Assembly (NCBI GenBank): GCA_905250125.1
Contig: CAJNOL010000309.1
Coordinates: forward strand, 100,215 to 164,214
DNA: 64,000 nucleotides
Source of the DNA: Rotaria sordida
Taxonomy: Eukaryota > Rotifera > Eurotatoria > Philodinida > Philodinidae
Direction: 5' to 3'
A program made the position numbers and the translations under genes. The number at the start of each line of letters is the position of its first letter. Position 1 is the first letter of the stretch. Shown piece by piece: positions 11,401 through 23,500 of this stretch. The notes under the pieces are model-generated. The model had not been told where the DNA came from. It did no database searches and saw only the letters and a list, made by a program, of their open reading frames with translations.

Positions 11401-12646
11401 ACATATAGAGAACTGTGGGCCCATATTTGTTTAAACCAAACTTACAGCTTCCTAATTAATAACATGAATAGTATACTAAAAATAAATCTTTAAACAAAAC
11501 ATTGTTAAACATACAAATAGATCAATGATAATAATGGTTAGACTATAATGAATCCGACTTATTGTAAATATAATTTGTCAATCATTTGCTACTCATTTAT
11601 ATATCAATTAGGGTTCCGCATTGGATGAGATGAGACAATCTTCAAAATTTTCTATCTCATATGGGATAGAATTATCCTCAAATATTTCATCCCACCATTG
11701 GATGAGACGAGAGGCAAAATTTTCGATCGCGTCCCATGAGACTTTACGCTCTTCATATATTTAAAAACATTTTCTCGACACATATTATTTTCATTAATAA
11801 TGGATGAATCGAAAGTTTGTAGACACAATATTCCTTCATTTTTCAACCGATTAAGAGAACAAGCAGAAATTTTAAAATCTTGAGTTAGCATCAGAATTAT
11901 GTGCTCTTGCCGAATCTATGTTCAGAATTATTGTGTGATTCATAGATTAGTAGTTATGAGTTAGTATTTGAGAAGTCTGAAAATAAAGTTTGAACGGGTT
12001 TTAGTACGCAAAAGTCGTCTAAAGTAGAATTAAAATTTATTTCAAAAACATTAAATGAAAGAGTAAACATCTCTCTACAGAATAATATCCTGATCATTAG
12101 TTTTACGTAAGGCGTCTATCATCAACGAGAGAGCTTTGGCAAGAATCACAGTGACACTTTTGCAATTCCTTGATTTCCAGAGTTACAAAATGAACTCAAT
12201 AATTTCTGGAGAATTGTTGCAAGATCCTCAATTCTTAGCGTACTTTGTAGGGTACAGTGTTGCTCTTCATGCTGTGCAAAAAAATTGCTAATACAATATG
12301 CTATAGAGAGCATCATTGCTGAGAAAGGCATCTATTGTTTGAGTGCTGATCTAAAAAGCCTTCAAAAGTTGATGCAGTTAAACAAAAGGAAGTGGGACTA
12401 AGTGAAATGGCTGTTTTTATGACAAAAATACTAAAGTGCCAAAAAACAAAAATCGTTGAAAATCATTATAAAACTCATTTCAAACAAGATGTAGTCATAT
12501 TTTTTGTCTTTAGATCTGTCAGTGCAACTTTCTCTCTCCAAACTTTATTTACAGATCTTGCAAAGATTAGCTCACTCACACTTATTGAAATATTTAAAAA
12601 GTGAAACTATTTCAATGTAATATTATTTGAGTTATTATTATTATTA
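11401..12646. other. Degraded repeat-rich spacer, probably partly the rest of the hAT remnant
   Basis: No open frame with a recognisable domain. Around 11620-11745 a motif of the type GGATGAGA(T/C)GAGA recurs two times with related 'catccca/catctca' forms, suggesting a small internal repeat. The plus-strand frames at 12125-12260 and 12392-12604 give protein-like but unrecognised fragments. The position downstream of the BED/hAT fragment fits decayed transposase, but this is not shown. Confidence 0.3.
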
Positions 12647-14524
12647 TTATTCATCAAGAAAAACATCAATAAAATCAATTTCAGCAAAATTTAATCCTTT
12701 CTTGAAAATTAAAGTATTAGGACCTTGATTAAGATTGACACGAATCATACTTGCACCCCACATATTCCATCCACTATTAACAATTGGTATTTCAATTTGA
12801 CTAACATCATTAATTGTTAACCAATGAGTAGCATGACCATTTCCTGCAGATCCATTTGCATTTCGAATTACAATTACATATGTTCCAGCTTTTGGACATT
12901 GTATTGTAAATTGAACAATACTATCTGGATAATCAATATATCCCATTTTGAAACCATTCGATGCACTTGAATGAGGATGTGCATAAGGTCCATTAAAATG
13001 ACGTGCATGTTCTGCTTCATATCGATCTCGATTTTGATCACCTGATGGTATATGTATTGGTATATTAGGATTTACTGGTGAACCTAAATTTGGTGTTGAA
13101 TCCATATTCCATGTAAATTGTTGTGCACGAATTTGTCTCGTCCAACCTGAACCACTATATCGTGCTGAATGATAAATAATCCAATCTTCTCGATCATCTC
13201 GAGATTTTGTAAAACTTTGATGTCCAGGTCCATAAATAGAATTACCAGAACGAAATATTGGATGTGGATGTTTGTTCCATGAAGATGCTATCAATAAATC
13301 ACTATTTATAAATGCTGTTATCAAACCAAGACAATAATCATTTGTCCATGATCCAGATGCTGAATAAACAAGTGATATAATACCATTTCTTATAGTTACT
13401 TGTGGACCTTCATTAATATAAGGAAAATGATTTGTTTCCCAATTATATATTGGTCTTGCAATTTCAACTCTTGAACTACTAATTGTCCATGGATTAGACA
13501 TTTGAGCTATGTATAAAATTTGTCTTTCATTGACATCTCCTTGCCAACCAGACCAAATGAAATAGAGTTGACCTGATGGATGTTGAAGTACAGTTCCATC
13601 AATAGCCCATTTATTAGTTACATCTGTAATTTGTCCTTTCCAAGTAAATGTACCAGTAAATGGATCTGCATTAGTATTTTCAATGACAAACATACGATGA
13701 TTTTCATTTTTATCATCACATGTTGTTGCAGCAAAGTAGATATACCTTTTAGAAAAAAAACGATACAAGAAAGTTAAAAGAATAAAACTTTCTCTTACCA
13801 ACTTGATTGAATAAAATGTATTTCCGGAGCCCAAACAGCCCGACATGCTGGACCCGAATTCGGTGATCTCCACACAATTCGACTTTCACCAGCATCTATT
13901 GATGTAAAACTACGTGATCGCCAAATTCGAACATCACCACCTGTAGTTCTTGTGAAATAATACAATCCATCTGTATGTTTATATACCCATGGATCAGCAC
14001 CATCTTGAGCAATAACATTATAAAATGTGTTTACATTGGAGGGTGTCTGAGATTTAGGCTCAATGACTTGAACTGTAAATAAATTGAATTTCAAATTTTC
14101 ATTAAATTCAGTCAACTCTGTAAAATTTTATTAGTGTTTTTTTTTTCTTTATGAAGAATTTATCAGATGGATATTGTGAATATAATCTGTATTTATTTGT
14201 AATATTATTTGAATGTAATGGTAATCGACTTGATCTAATACATTTACTTTACTCAGTCATTGATTCTTCTAAGAATTTTTTCTTAATACTTTTCATACGA
14301 TAATTCTAGTGATAACATGTATACTTCTTCTATCTCTTCTTTCAACTCTTTCTTTTTCACGTGCATGAAAAATAACAATATCACTGCAACTTTTGTCTTT
14401 TGTATTATTGGTACGTACCATTACTATCGTCTCTGTAAAATTGTTGTATCTCATCAGTATCCAATGCATGACCACGTAGAAGAACAATGCAAAAAATCCA
14501 AATAAGCATATTAAATTTTTTCAT
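12647..14524 (-). CDS. Secreted glycoside hydrolase family 43 enzyme with C-terminal carbohydrate-binding module
   Basis: Exons 14524-14419, 14117-13799, 13745-12647 join in phase to 507 residues. Exon 1 encodes a signal peptide (MKKFNMLIWIFCIVLLRGHA). The GH43 five-blade catalytic domain shows all three acidic residues: base Asp in AQDGADPWVYKHTDGLYYF, pKa-tuning Asp in WAIDGTVLQHPSG, and acid Glu in YINEGPQVTIRNG. Further blocks: CRAVWAPEIHF, YFIWSGWQ, GPGHQSF. The last ~135 residues, from YEAEHARHFNG to NTLIFKKG..FAEIDFIDVF, look like a CBM6/CBM35-type module. Members cleave arabinan, arabinoxylan or xylo-oligosaccharides, so a role in digesting plant or algal walls is likely. The family is mainly bacterial and fungal; presence in an animal with two host-type introns suggests old horizontal transfer (inference). 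Confidence 0.85.
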
Positions 14525-15580
14525 GTCTATCGTTTGAAAAAAGATTTCAAGTTATCTTTGCACTTATCCACACGTGGTCTGCCCTTAATTTTGTGCTTTC
14601 ATTGTGTTTTTTCAAAAAAAAAAAAAGAAGAAGATATCGAATCTAATCTTAACTGCGACTTAGAATCATAATAGTGCATATCAAAATACTGGAGAAAAAT
14701 AAAAACAAAGATTAAGTTTTTGTTTTTTTTTCGTAATATGTTATTTTTGAATAAATTGCAAAATCACTTCAATTTGAGTTACTGATTTTTCACAAGAAAT
14801 TGATATAGTTCGAAGTAGCTACAATTAATATTATATCACTAGTGACTTCTACATTAAGAAAATTGCTTTCAAATGGTATCGAAATTATCAATGGATGTTT
14901 ATATGAAATTTTTTAGAGAGTAAATAATTCTGTTATTGTTTTTTTCATATAAACTTGTATCTTTGATTCATTTTGAAAAATTCTTATTATCTTCAATTTC
15001 TTTCTTTGATAAATGGGTTATGGTCACAATGGAATAACATAAAGCAGGTAGTGATCGATGAATATGACATGAGATATTTTGAGATTAATTTTAATCTATT
15101 GATTTATATATATATATATATATTGAATCGTACTTGTTTTTGCTTCAAACTGTTCGTGCAGACTATAACTCACAGCATCGAAGTTTTTTGTCATTTTCAT
15201 GAAACATTTGATTCAAGAATTCATTCGATGATGAATTATCTCACTTAATTTCTTGTTCTGATTTTAATTATCTAGATGAGTTTGTGCTTGAACGATACTT
15301 AAAGAAGGCGATTATTAATGAATTTGAATTCTGATCTTACGATATTGGATACTAACGATGTGAAAGAACAATTTTTCAACATTTAACGACAACGATTTTT
15401 TTCTTGCGAGTATTCTTTAAAACATTTTGTAAAGCATTCGATGAGCTACAAGAATGGCTTGGTTTGACTGTTCCGTCACTACTTCTGATCGTCGAAACTT
15501 AACATTTCTGTGAAATTTTCATTTTTGAAAAGCTTCAAAACTACTGTTTCGGATTACCTTGTCACTAAAATTAAATATTA
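14525..15580. other. Spacer upstream of the GH43 gene, no gene seen
   Basis: It holds the GH43 promoter side and AT-rich sequence with an (AT)n run near 15107-15122. The open frame at 14973-15248 has no domain. Confidence 0.35.
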
Positions 15581-15950
15581 TCGGGTGGATCGTAATGAAT
15601 AACCGCGTTTTGCATTTCATTTTTTCATCATTTAATACGGGTCGTTAAAAAAAAATAAAATATACCAAAAGATGCAGCATGAAAAGTTCTACAATTTACA
15701 TAAGTCCGATTATTTTATAGTAGCGCTTTTTGTTTTCAAAATAGACTAAATTTTGACCGTACGAAAATTGGTCGCACAGAATTTTTCTGTTTTTGAAAAC
15801 AAAAAGTATAGAATTAAAATGAGCTTTACTTTGTAGATTGTAGAGTTTTTCACGTTGCATCTTTTGGTGTATTGCGTTTTCTTTATAAAACATGTTAAAT
15901 GATCAAAAAATACGATGCAAAACGCGGCCATTCATTATAGCCAACCCGAT
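15581..15950. mobile_element. Long inverted-repeat element, 370 bp, arms ~165 bp
   Basis: Left end ATCGGGTGGATCGTAATGAA and right end (reversed) ATCGGGTTGGCTATAATGAA pair; pairing continues through CCGCGTTTTGCAT, CCAAAAGATGCA and CTTTTTGTTTTCAAAA, nearly to the centre. It is flanked by TA-rich sequence (…ATTAT / GATATATTT). No coding capacity. Consistent with a foldback MITE, perhaps mobilised by a Tc1/mariner-type transposase (inference). Confidence 0.7.
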
Positions 15951-16494
15951 ATATTTGAATAATTTTCCTGATAACGAAAATATTATTTTCCATACAAGAT
16001 TTATATTCTACTCCGAATGAAATATCAATCAGTAATCAACAAATCTTAACGTCTAAGAAATTCTTCATAACTTTAGCTTTTTCACTAGGACAGAATGATG
16101 TAGCTTTCAAAAAAGTATTTTGTCATCGTATAATCTTCGAACTAGAATATACGTTTGTTGTCTTAAAAATTCGGTGCTATGACTTTTCGCTGCAAGACAA
16201 AATGTTGCAAGATTGTATTGTACAACATATTTGCATATCACAAGTTAATTTTATAGGAAATAACGACGGATTCGATCCTTGTAATTTCGGTGCGGGTAAT
16301 TTATAAGAGTCTTTAGTATGAAAATATCTCGGTTTCTCTCAACGAAATCTATCAATTTAGAATTCAAGTGTTTCCTTTAAATTACAATATTTCCTCACTA
16401 ATTTTCTTTATTATTCCTCATTACTTTCTACGAAAAAGACCAATTGGAGATCCACAAATATATTGAAGAATAAAGTCTTGCAACATTTTATCCG
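15951..16494. other. Spacer, no gene seen
   Basis: AT-rich, no recognisable coding, RNA or paired-end signal. Confidence 0.35.
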
Positions 16495-16615
16495 TGATGA
16501 AAAGTTCGGTCATCGAACATCAACATTTGTAGCTGGTATGAAATAATATACCATCTATCTGTATGTTTATGTACTTATGGATCGGCAACATCTTGAGCAA
16601 TAAATATTATAAAAA
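16495..16615 (-). pseudogene. Broken partial duplicate of the GH43 gene (exon 2 fragment)
   Basis: Direct comparison with 13915-14030 of the intact gene shows near-continuous similarity. Shared stretches include TGAAATAATA, CATCTGTATGTTTAT, ATGGATC and CATCTTGAGCAATAA in the same order and spacing. It covers the segment encoding AQDGADPWVYKHTDGLYYF, with the Asp codon region changed. No open frame remains. Weaker similarity to the intact gene's exon 1/intron 1 area may continue to about 17.6 kb. Confidence 0.7.
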
Positions 16616-17196
16616 TAGCTTTTTGAAAATTCGGTTGAATGAATACCAATTTAAAGAAATTCTGCTTGATAAATTGTTAATAATGTTTCATTTCGCATCG
16701 CAGATATGCGATCATTTTTATGAGACAACAAAAATCTTACGATTTTATTTGATCATGCACCAACTGACTGTAGATTTCTTTTCCTATTTTGTTATTTGAA
16801 TGTATATTCGAAAAATGAGATTCGATTTATTTTTTGTTAGTAAGTGCTTCAAGATAGGATTGATGAAAAAACCTGTACAGCTCTATAGAATAACTCTCAA
16901 TAATATTGAAGTATAAATTCTGAGAAAAAGATATTTTATAAATACCTCACAATTGACCTTGTTATGCAAATATTTTCAATATGTCTGTCATCTTGTTTAC
17001 TTAGATGTATGTAAATTATTCGGTTCTTCTATGAAATAGATCTTTTATGTTTATGTATACGTTGAGATTGTCATTGAAATTATGGATATCAAGTAACGTT
17101 GATATCACAAGTGATTTTATCTATTAATATTACTCACCATCAGTTAAGTTTTTTAGAAACAATGTTTTTCTTCTTTTCTACATCAAGCATATGACG
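16616..17196. other. Spacer, possibly more of the GH43 duplicate
   Basis: No gene seen. Short segments (for example TTATTTGAATGTA near 16793) resemble intron 1 of the GH43 gene near 14206, so the duplicate may extend here, but the match is weak. Confidence 0.25.
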
Positions 17197-17490
17197 ACTA
17201 GAGATGTAAGCCAATGCACTGATCGACGGCGGTGACTAGATTTGTCCTAACGTTTTTCCTCTGTCGACGACAACGACTGAAGTTTTTCGATGATTTTTTT
17301 GTAAAAATTTTCTTCCTTTTTAAGAGATTTTGAAATGAAAAAGAGAGGAAAAGATAATAGAGAATTTATTGACAAGAAACTAGCTGGTAACATCTCCAAA
17401 AATTGATTTGGGATGTCGGAAATTTAAAAAAATCAAATATCTATTTTTCTGTTACGGCAGAGGCTCAGCCGATCGGCTTACACATCTAGT
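17197..17490. mobile_element. Short TIR element (~294 bp) with hAT-like ends
   Basis: Ends are ACTAGAGATGTAAGCC at the left and, reversed, ACTAGATGTGTAAGCC at the right. The TAGAGATGTA-type end resembles hAT termini. No coding sequence inside. Confidence 0.5.
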
Positions 17491-17773
17491 GACGATCAAT
17501 GAAAATAATATAGAAAAATTTAGATAAAAATTATAATTTCTTGTATATTTCTATGATTTAAAAAATATTTAAAGTTATCATTGCATCTATCAATATTTGA
17601 ATTTTAAATGATTCATTTCCCTATGATAAGGTTCTTTTATTGTCTTGTCTTTCAGAAAAACAAAAGATGGGAAACAGAATTCGATCTTAATCGAGAAAAA
17701 TCATCACAAAATCAATGAATATCAAGAAAGAAATGAAAAGTTTAAAAAAGAAAGCAAACAAAATGATCAAAAC

Positions 17774-20263
17774 TTATTTTGTACCATATTGTTCTTGAAT
17801 ATATCGCCAATATTTTTTTCTAATTGAATCAATTTGTAATGCTAATTTTTCACATAGATCAGTAATCATTCTTTTATTCTCTTCACGTTTTTCATCTCGA
17901 TCATCATCAATTAATAATTCAATCATATAACCAAGTAAAAATCTCCATTGTCGATTATTAAAATCATCTTTTTGAAAATGATTTTCATATAAATTTTGAC
18001 AAAAATTCCATATACGTTGATCATTTAAATTTATTGAACGAAATCGTGCAATACCACGTAAATAATTCCATGAACTTTCATTATCTGGACATGATTGAAT
18101 ATGTTTTTCAACATAATCTAATTCACGTTCAATTATATCATCTTTAAAACCTGTTGTATGAGCTATAACAAAATAACGTTGATTCCATGCTGAATTATTT
18201 CGTATATCTTCTTGCAATAATTGATCAATATAATTTAATTCATTTGACCAAAGTGAATAAGTTTTAAGTAACCATTGACGATATTGCCATGCATGATAAT
18301 TTTTTGAATCATTTTGAAGAATACTTGCAATAAATGATAATTCATTAGAAGTATGACCTGAACGTTCAACAATTAAACGACGATGTTCCCAAACCTTAAC
18401 AAAAAACAAATTTGTTAGGTACAATACCTACGGGATCAAAAATATGAAACACGATTTAACTGCTGTTGCTAATCAGACGAAGATTGTTTTATTCTATCTA
18501 TTTTAGGATACATTTCTTCACTAATATTTTACTCAATCCTCTAGAAATGCAATAGGGAAGTAGTTCATATATTATAATAAGACGCCATTGACATCAGGTC
18601 TCTGATCGTATATCAACAACGTCTATCATGATCTATGACTAGACATGAGTAAATGATACTGGGATCAAGACCAAAACTTTTTCATTCGAAGTGATATTTT
18701 TTATAATCGTGTAAGATGTGCTTCAAATGTTATATTCTGACGACTCATATGTTCTAAAGATTTATGTGAAAATCATTAAATAACGATCACTTCAATATTT
18801 GCTGTTACAATTTTGATAGTAAAATTAATCCTTTTTTTTTAAAGAGGAAGAAAGACATTAGAAGTCATGCAAGATGTCTCGAACGCATTGACACTGCTAG
18901 AAAATGATATCGCATTTTCCACTATTACATGTATTACTAAGCACAAAACCAGAACCAAACTTTTTTTTTTTCGCTAAGATCAAAAACGATTGGTCCCGTT
19001 CATCACCATCTATGACGTTTTCATGGTAATGTTTGTCATGGTCTGGAAGATGCAAATTCCTACCTGATGTACTTCAACACATACTAAAGAAACAAGAATT
19101 TCTGAAAGTACGTTTAAATGTCTTAATTGCAGTTCCCCTTTGGACATTCTCACGTCCATTTAGACCATCTTAAAATCAGTTACTTTCATTATAAAAAGTG
19201 TGTGAAGATACTTAAGAAAGCAACTTTTGCTTAGGAAAAATGCCCAAAAATTTTCTTCCAGAATATTTTGACCTGTTTTGTGAATAACAAAAATAACTTC
19301 TTTTATGTGCAGTCTATGTCAAAAATATTTTAAGAAAACCTTTTGGATGTTTTCTTGAGACAAAAGTTACCTTTTGAAGCATCTTCAGGCACCTTCTAAC
19401 TTTCCTCCAGAATAAAAAGCCATGACATTCTATTGTGGGAATTTGCATTGTTCCTCCAAACAGAACCTTCTCATTTCAGGCTAGATTTTTGATAACACTT
19501 ACCCTAGAAAATCAAAGATTTTTGAAAAACTCTTCTGATCTTCAAACAGGTACTTTCAGCAAATAAGCGTTAGAAAACCAATATTTTTGCTAATAAAAGC
19601 ACTTTTTTACTAGCAAAAATATGAAGTTTTATGTAGAGGAAAAACTCATGACCTTCATTTATGTATTATGAAATTTTTCTTATGCATGACCTTGTAAGTA
19701 TGATAGCCTTTTATTTTGAAGGATTATGATTCAAGTAGTTGATTTTAATGTTGTCTGAATGGATGTGAAAAATGCTCAAATGAGAACTATGATTAGACTA
19801 TTTAAACACATTTTCAGAAATTTCTTGTCTACTTAGATCCTTTTAGATCGTGTTTCATAAAATCAAATAAATATTTATAAAAAAGAAAAAATCTAAAATA
19901 TACTTGATAATTTTTGGGATTTTCTTTAATCATTTGTCCAATAAATGCTAATTCTTCATTTAAATCAGATTTAAGATGATATAAAATTTTACGTCTATAA
20001 TACCAAACTGTATAATTAGCCGGATTAAGTTGACATGCCGTTTTTGTTAAATCAAGTGTTCGTTCACTCATTTCATTTGTTTTCATACATGCACGTATAT
20101 AATCAAATGTTTCACGAAAACGATCTGAATAAGCTATTCGAACAACAGGATTGAGTCCATCATCTTGTTCAATTGGTACAACATCAGACCATTCAGGTCG
20201 ATGAGAAAATTCAAGTTGATTACTTAATGAATCGGATTCATTATCAGAATCTGAATTAGACAT
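17774..20263 (-). CDS. FNTA: Protein farnesyltransferase/geranylgeranyltransferase type I alpha subunit
   Basis: The shared alpha subunit of cytosolic FTase and GGTase-I, which attach prenyl groups to CaaX proteins such as Ras and Rho. Exons 20263-19904 and 18394-17774, 326 residues (human 379). The N-terminus is acidic and short; vertebrate proteins have a longer Pro-rich tail. Alpha-subunit repeats are clear: NPANYTVWYYRRKIL, KNYQVWEHRRLIVE, KNYHAWQYRQWLLK, NNSAWNQRYFVIAHTTG, NESSWNYLRGIARF, with the PPTA-type N-x-x-x-W-x-x-R pattern. HAWQYRQW and RNNSAWNQRYFVI match the human sequence closely. Start ATG 20263-20261 directly precedes the acidic leader MSNSDSDNESDS. The single intron is 1.5 kb because of an inserted element; everything else is ordinary. 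Confidence 0.95.
18420..19858 (-). mobile_element. Long copy of the TGAAACACGAT element family in the FNTA intron (~1.4 kb)
   Basis: Left boundary TATGAAACACGATTTAACTG (18443-18462) and right boundary ATCGTGTTTCATA (up to 19857) form terminal inverted repeats of about 13 bp. From 18444 to about 18645 it aligns, inverted, with the short copies at 50.55-50.80 and 35.17-35.43 kb; shared words include GATTG(T/C)TTTATTCTAT and CGTCTATCAT. The remaining ~1.2 kb is not in the short copies, has no long open frame, and holds internal inverted segments (near 19030-19060 versus 19435-19460, GGAATTTGCAT). Either a longer member or a short one carrying a second insertion. Confidence 0.65.
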
Positions 20264-20581
20264 TTTTCTATTAGAACTTTGTTCCTTTTTTTTTTTTGTT
20301 TTTATTAAAAATCTAAAATGAAGATAATATTTATTATTTTTATTTTCTATAGTTAAATTGGAATCATAATAAGCAATAAAGATCACTGTTTATGAGAAGT
20401 AGCAGAGTAACAAGTGCTGCAATGGACTAAAAAGTATATATATATACAATTCAGTATGAGAAAAAAAATTAATTGAAGAAAGAAAAAAAAAGCCAGATCG
20501 AATATACGCAGTACTATATGTTGGAAAGATCAAATTTGTTAGTTGAAAAACCATAAATGCAAAATAGATTTGGTTTTATAT
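20264..20581. other. Spacer between FNTA 5' end and MTMR 3' end
   Basis: It holds the FNTA upstream region and the MTMR 3' UTR, with an (AT)-rich run near 20438-20445. No other gene seen. Confidence 0.4.
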
Positions 20582-23500
20582 TTATACACGAGTCACTAAT
20601 GTTTGTGGATACCATGAATTAGCATGACCAACCTAAAATAATTAAGTTATCATAATTCTATTTGATTATATATATATATATTTAAAAATTTATACATGTT
20701 GAAATGTATCTAATAATATCTGTCGTCTTGATTGTATACATATATTTTCTATATTTTGTTTAAGACAATTTATGTCTGATGATAATTGTCGTTCTAATAA
20801 TGTCGGTATATAATTTTGATCATAACGACAATAACATTTTGACCATAAAACTAAATTAAATGTACGCCAATCAACATGAAGATCATCTGGAAATATTTGA
20901 GGTGATTCAATATTATCATATTCATATTGTTCAGGATTTAATGTTCCTGGTGCATTTGTTATTGGAATATCAAGTATAGATATTCTTGATTTTGGTGTTT
21001 CTAAATAATAAACAGTTCGATTTGGATATTGAGGAGATGATGATGATGATGATGTTGGATAAATAACTGTTGCTTCAATTCGAGATTTTAGTTTTTCATT
21101 AGAAGAAGATGATGATGATGATGTTTGTAAATTAAATATTGATGCATCATTTTTTAATAAACGACATATTTCTGGATCAAGATATTTTGAAAAATCAAAT
21201 GATGATAAAACAAACATATTTTTTGGATAATTATGTATTATTTGAAGACGTTCAAGAACGTCATTAAAAACAAATGTATGATGATAACAATAACAAACAT
21301 TACGATAAAATTCAAGTAAAAGATAATCAGTAAATTCAAATGAAAATGGATTTTGAACAATTAATTGATGAACACAATCAAGAAAAAGAAGAAAAACTGG
21401 TGACTAAAAACAAAAAAACAAAGTTTATTATTATTTTTTTTCAAATATAGAATATAGTTTAGTTAAAAATAATAAAACTTTACTTCTTGTACAGGATTTC
21501 CATTTCCATCAAAAAGTATTTGTCCACAACGTTCAAGAAATTTATGACCACGAATAAGCCATTCACGAACAATTAATTCACAAAAACCTTTTATTGTACG
21601 ACATTTTGGTCGAAGTAAAATTTGTACTAATGATGACATTAAACAACTATTATCTGTATCACTTCCTAGATTTTTAAATAGAAAATTATATTGTATTTAT
21701 ATCAATCACTGTTATGTTCTTAACAAATTAAATTGTATAAACAAAAAAAAAACTATCGATTTATATATTAATTAAAAGTTGTTTGCACAATCTCTGCAGA
21801 ACTGCATATATTCTTAATCAAGTAATTCTGCAACAGAGCAAAGTCAGGTATCTTAAATTCAATTTTCTTTCGTAATAATCTCATTGAAAGCTTTAGTTTC
21901 TTAACTAACGAGGGAACATATTTAAGCACCCCCCTCCGCTCAGAAACGAGCTGAGACCTAGCCGATATTATAGAGAATTTTTCGCTTATCACAAATATTC
22001 ACATCGTAGCTACCACCGAGTGAATCTTTAAAAAATTCGAGAGACATATAATGTAATTCTCCTGTGAGGCAGCTATTTTCATGAAAAATCAACTATCTCA
22101 GAATTAACTAGAAAATATCACATTGTGTAGAGAATTCTTTTCCTGAATATTTTTGTAAAAATAATTTTTCGATCAACGAGAAAATCTTTTCAGATGTTCT
22201 CTTCCGATCTCAATCTTTTTTTTTCTATATAGTGTGCTAGTAAAAGCTCTAAAATAATTTGAATTCTCGTTGAGATTTGACTAAGCTATCAAGTTTTTAA
22301 TATCTATTTACCTGGAAGCCATAGACTTTCGTCGAAAACTCGAATTTTGATCTGAGACTTTATGCATATAGAGAGTTTAACTAGACTAGCTTTCATAAAA
22401 AAATTCAAAATTTCTGAATAAAGTCTCTTCAAGATATGAGATTTTCAAGATATAGACTCTTTTCCATGGATAGAATATTCAACATACATTTTCTGAACGC
22501 TTCATATTTTGAAGAGACTCTATTCAAAACTTCGGAATTTTTTAAATGAAAGTTAGTCTAGTTGAATTCTCTATATGCGTAAACTTTCCGATCAAAATTC
22601 GAACATGCGAGTTTTTCGAAAACCTAGGGCTGCTAGAAAATATACATATTAAAAATTCGATAGGAACCCATATCCTTTTTTTTTTACGAAAATGATCAGA
22701 AAACAATCTCTACAGGATAGGCTAGATCTCAGCCCGTTTCTAGGAAGAACACTTAAATTTGTTCTCTTGTGAGCCTGTCACAATCTTTCAGGAATTCAAG
22801 TTTCTATCCTTATACTTCAACACTCCTTTCATATCGTGCTTCACAAAATTTAGTTTCATACTTCGTAGACTACGATATAGTTTTTCATCAATGTTTAACG
22901 TTTTATGTCTTATAGAATATGTACTTAAACTCGGATGTTCTATTCTCATAGCTAAGTAAAAGATGTTCTAATTGATCGGATATGAATTTGTTTTTTTTTT
23001 CTTACCAACTAATTCGATATTTGTAAAATCAAGTAATTTAGCTAAAGATGCAGCACCATGTAAAGCTTTTGAAACAAATTTAAGCCATTTACATGTATTT
23101 AATTTTGTCAACCATTTATCATCATCATCATCTATAACGGGAAACAAAAATCAAAGACAAAAACAAAAACAAATTCTTTTAAATACCAGGTGCTATTACA
23201 CATATTTCAATTAATTTTTCATAACTTGCTTGTAAACGTTTTAAATTACATGGAAATTTTGATAGATTATAACGTTGAAATGGTTGTTCATATAGATAAT
23301 CAGATGTAGGAACTAAATTTGTATCTGTTGTAACACGACGTAAACTAAAAGAAATATTTTCTATTATTCAAAATAAAGTAAAATTTGTTGTAATTGTTTT
23401 TTTTTTTTTTTTTAGCATATTAAACAACATTCCAACACCAATAACAATGACAATAACTACACATGCAACATATAGAAAATAGCAACGGTTACCGAGCATA

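Noticed and set aside
13580-13777. Plus-strand frame within the GH43 gene
   Set aside because: Shadow of the GH43 exon on the other strand.
14293-14505. Overlapping frames on both strands in the GH43 first intron
   Set aside because: No domain; the region is spliced out between the signal-peptide exon and exon 2.
16256-16330. Possible tRNA B-box-like GATTCGATCC
   Set aside because: No cloverleaf can be drawn around it and no A-box at the right distance.
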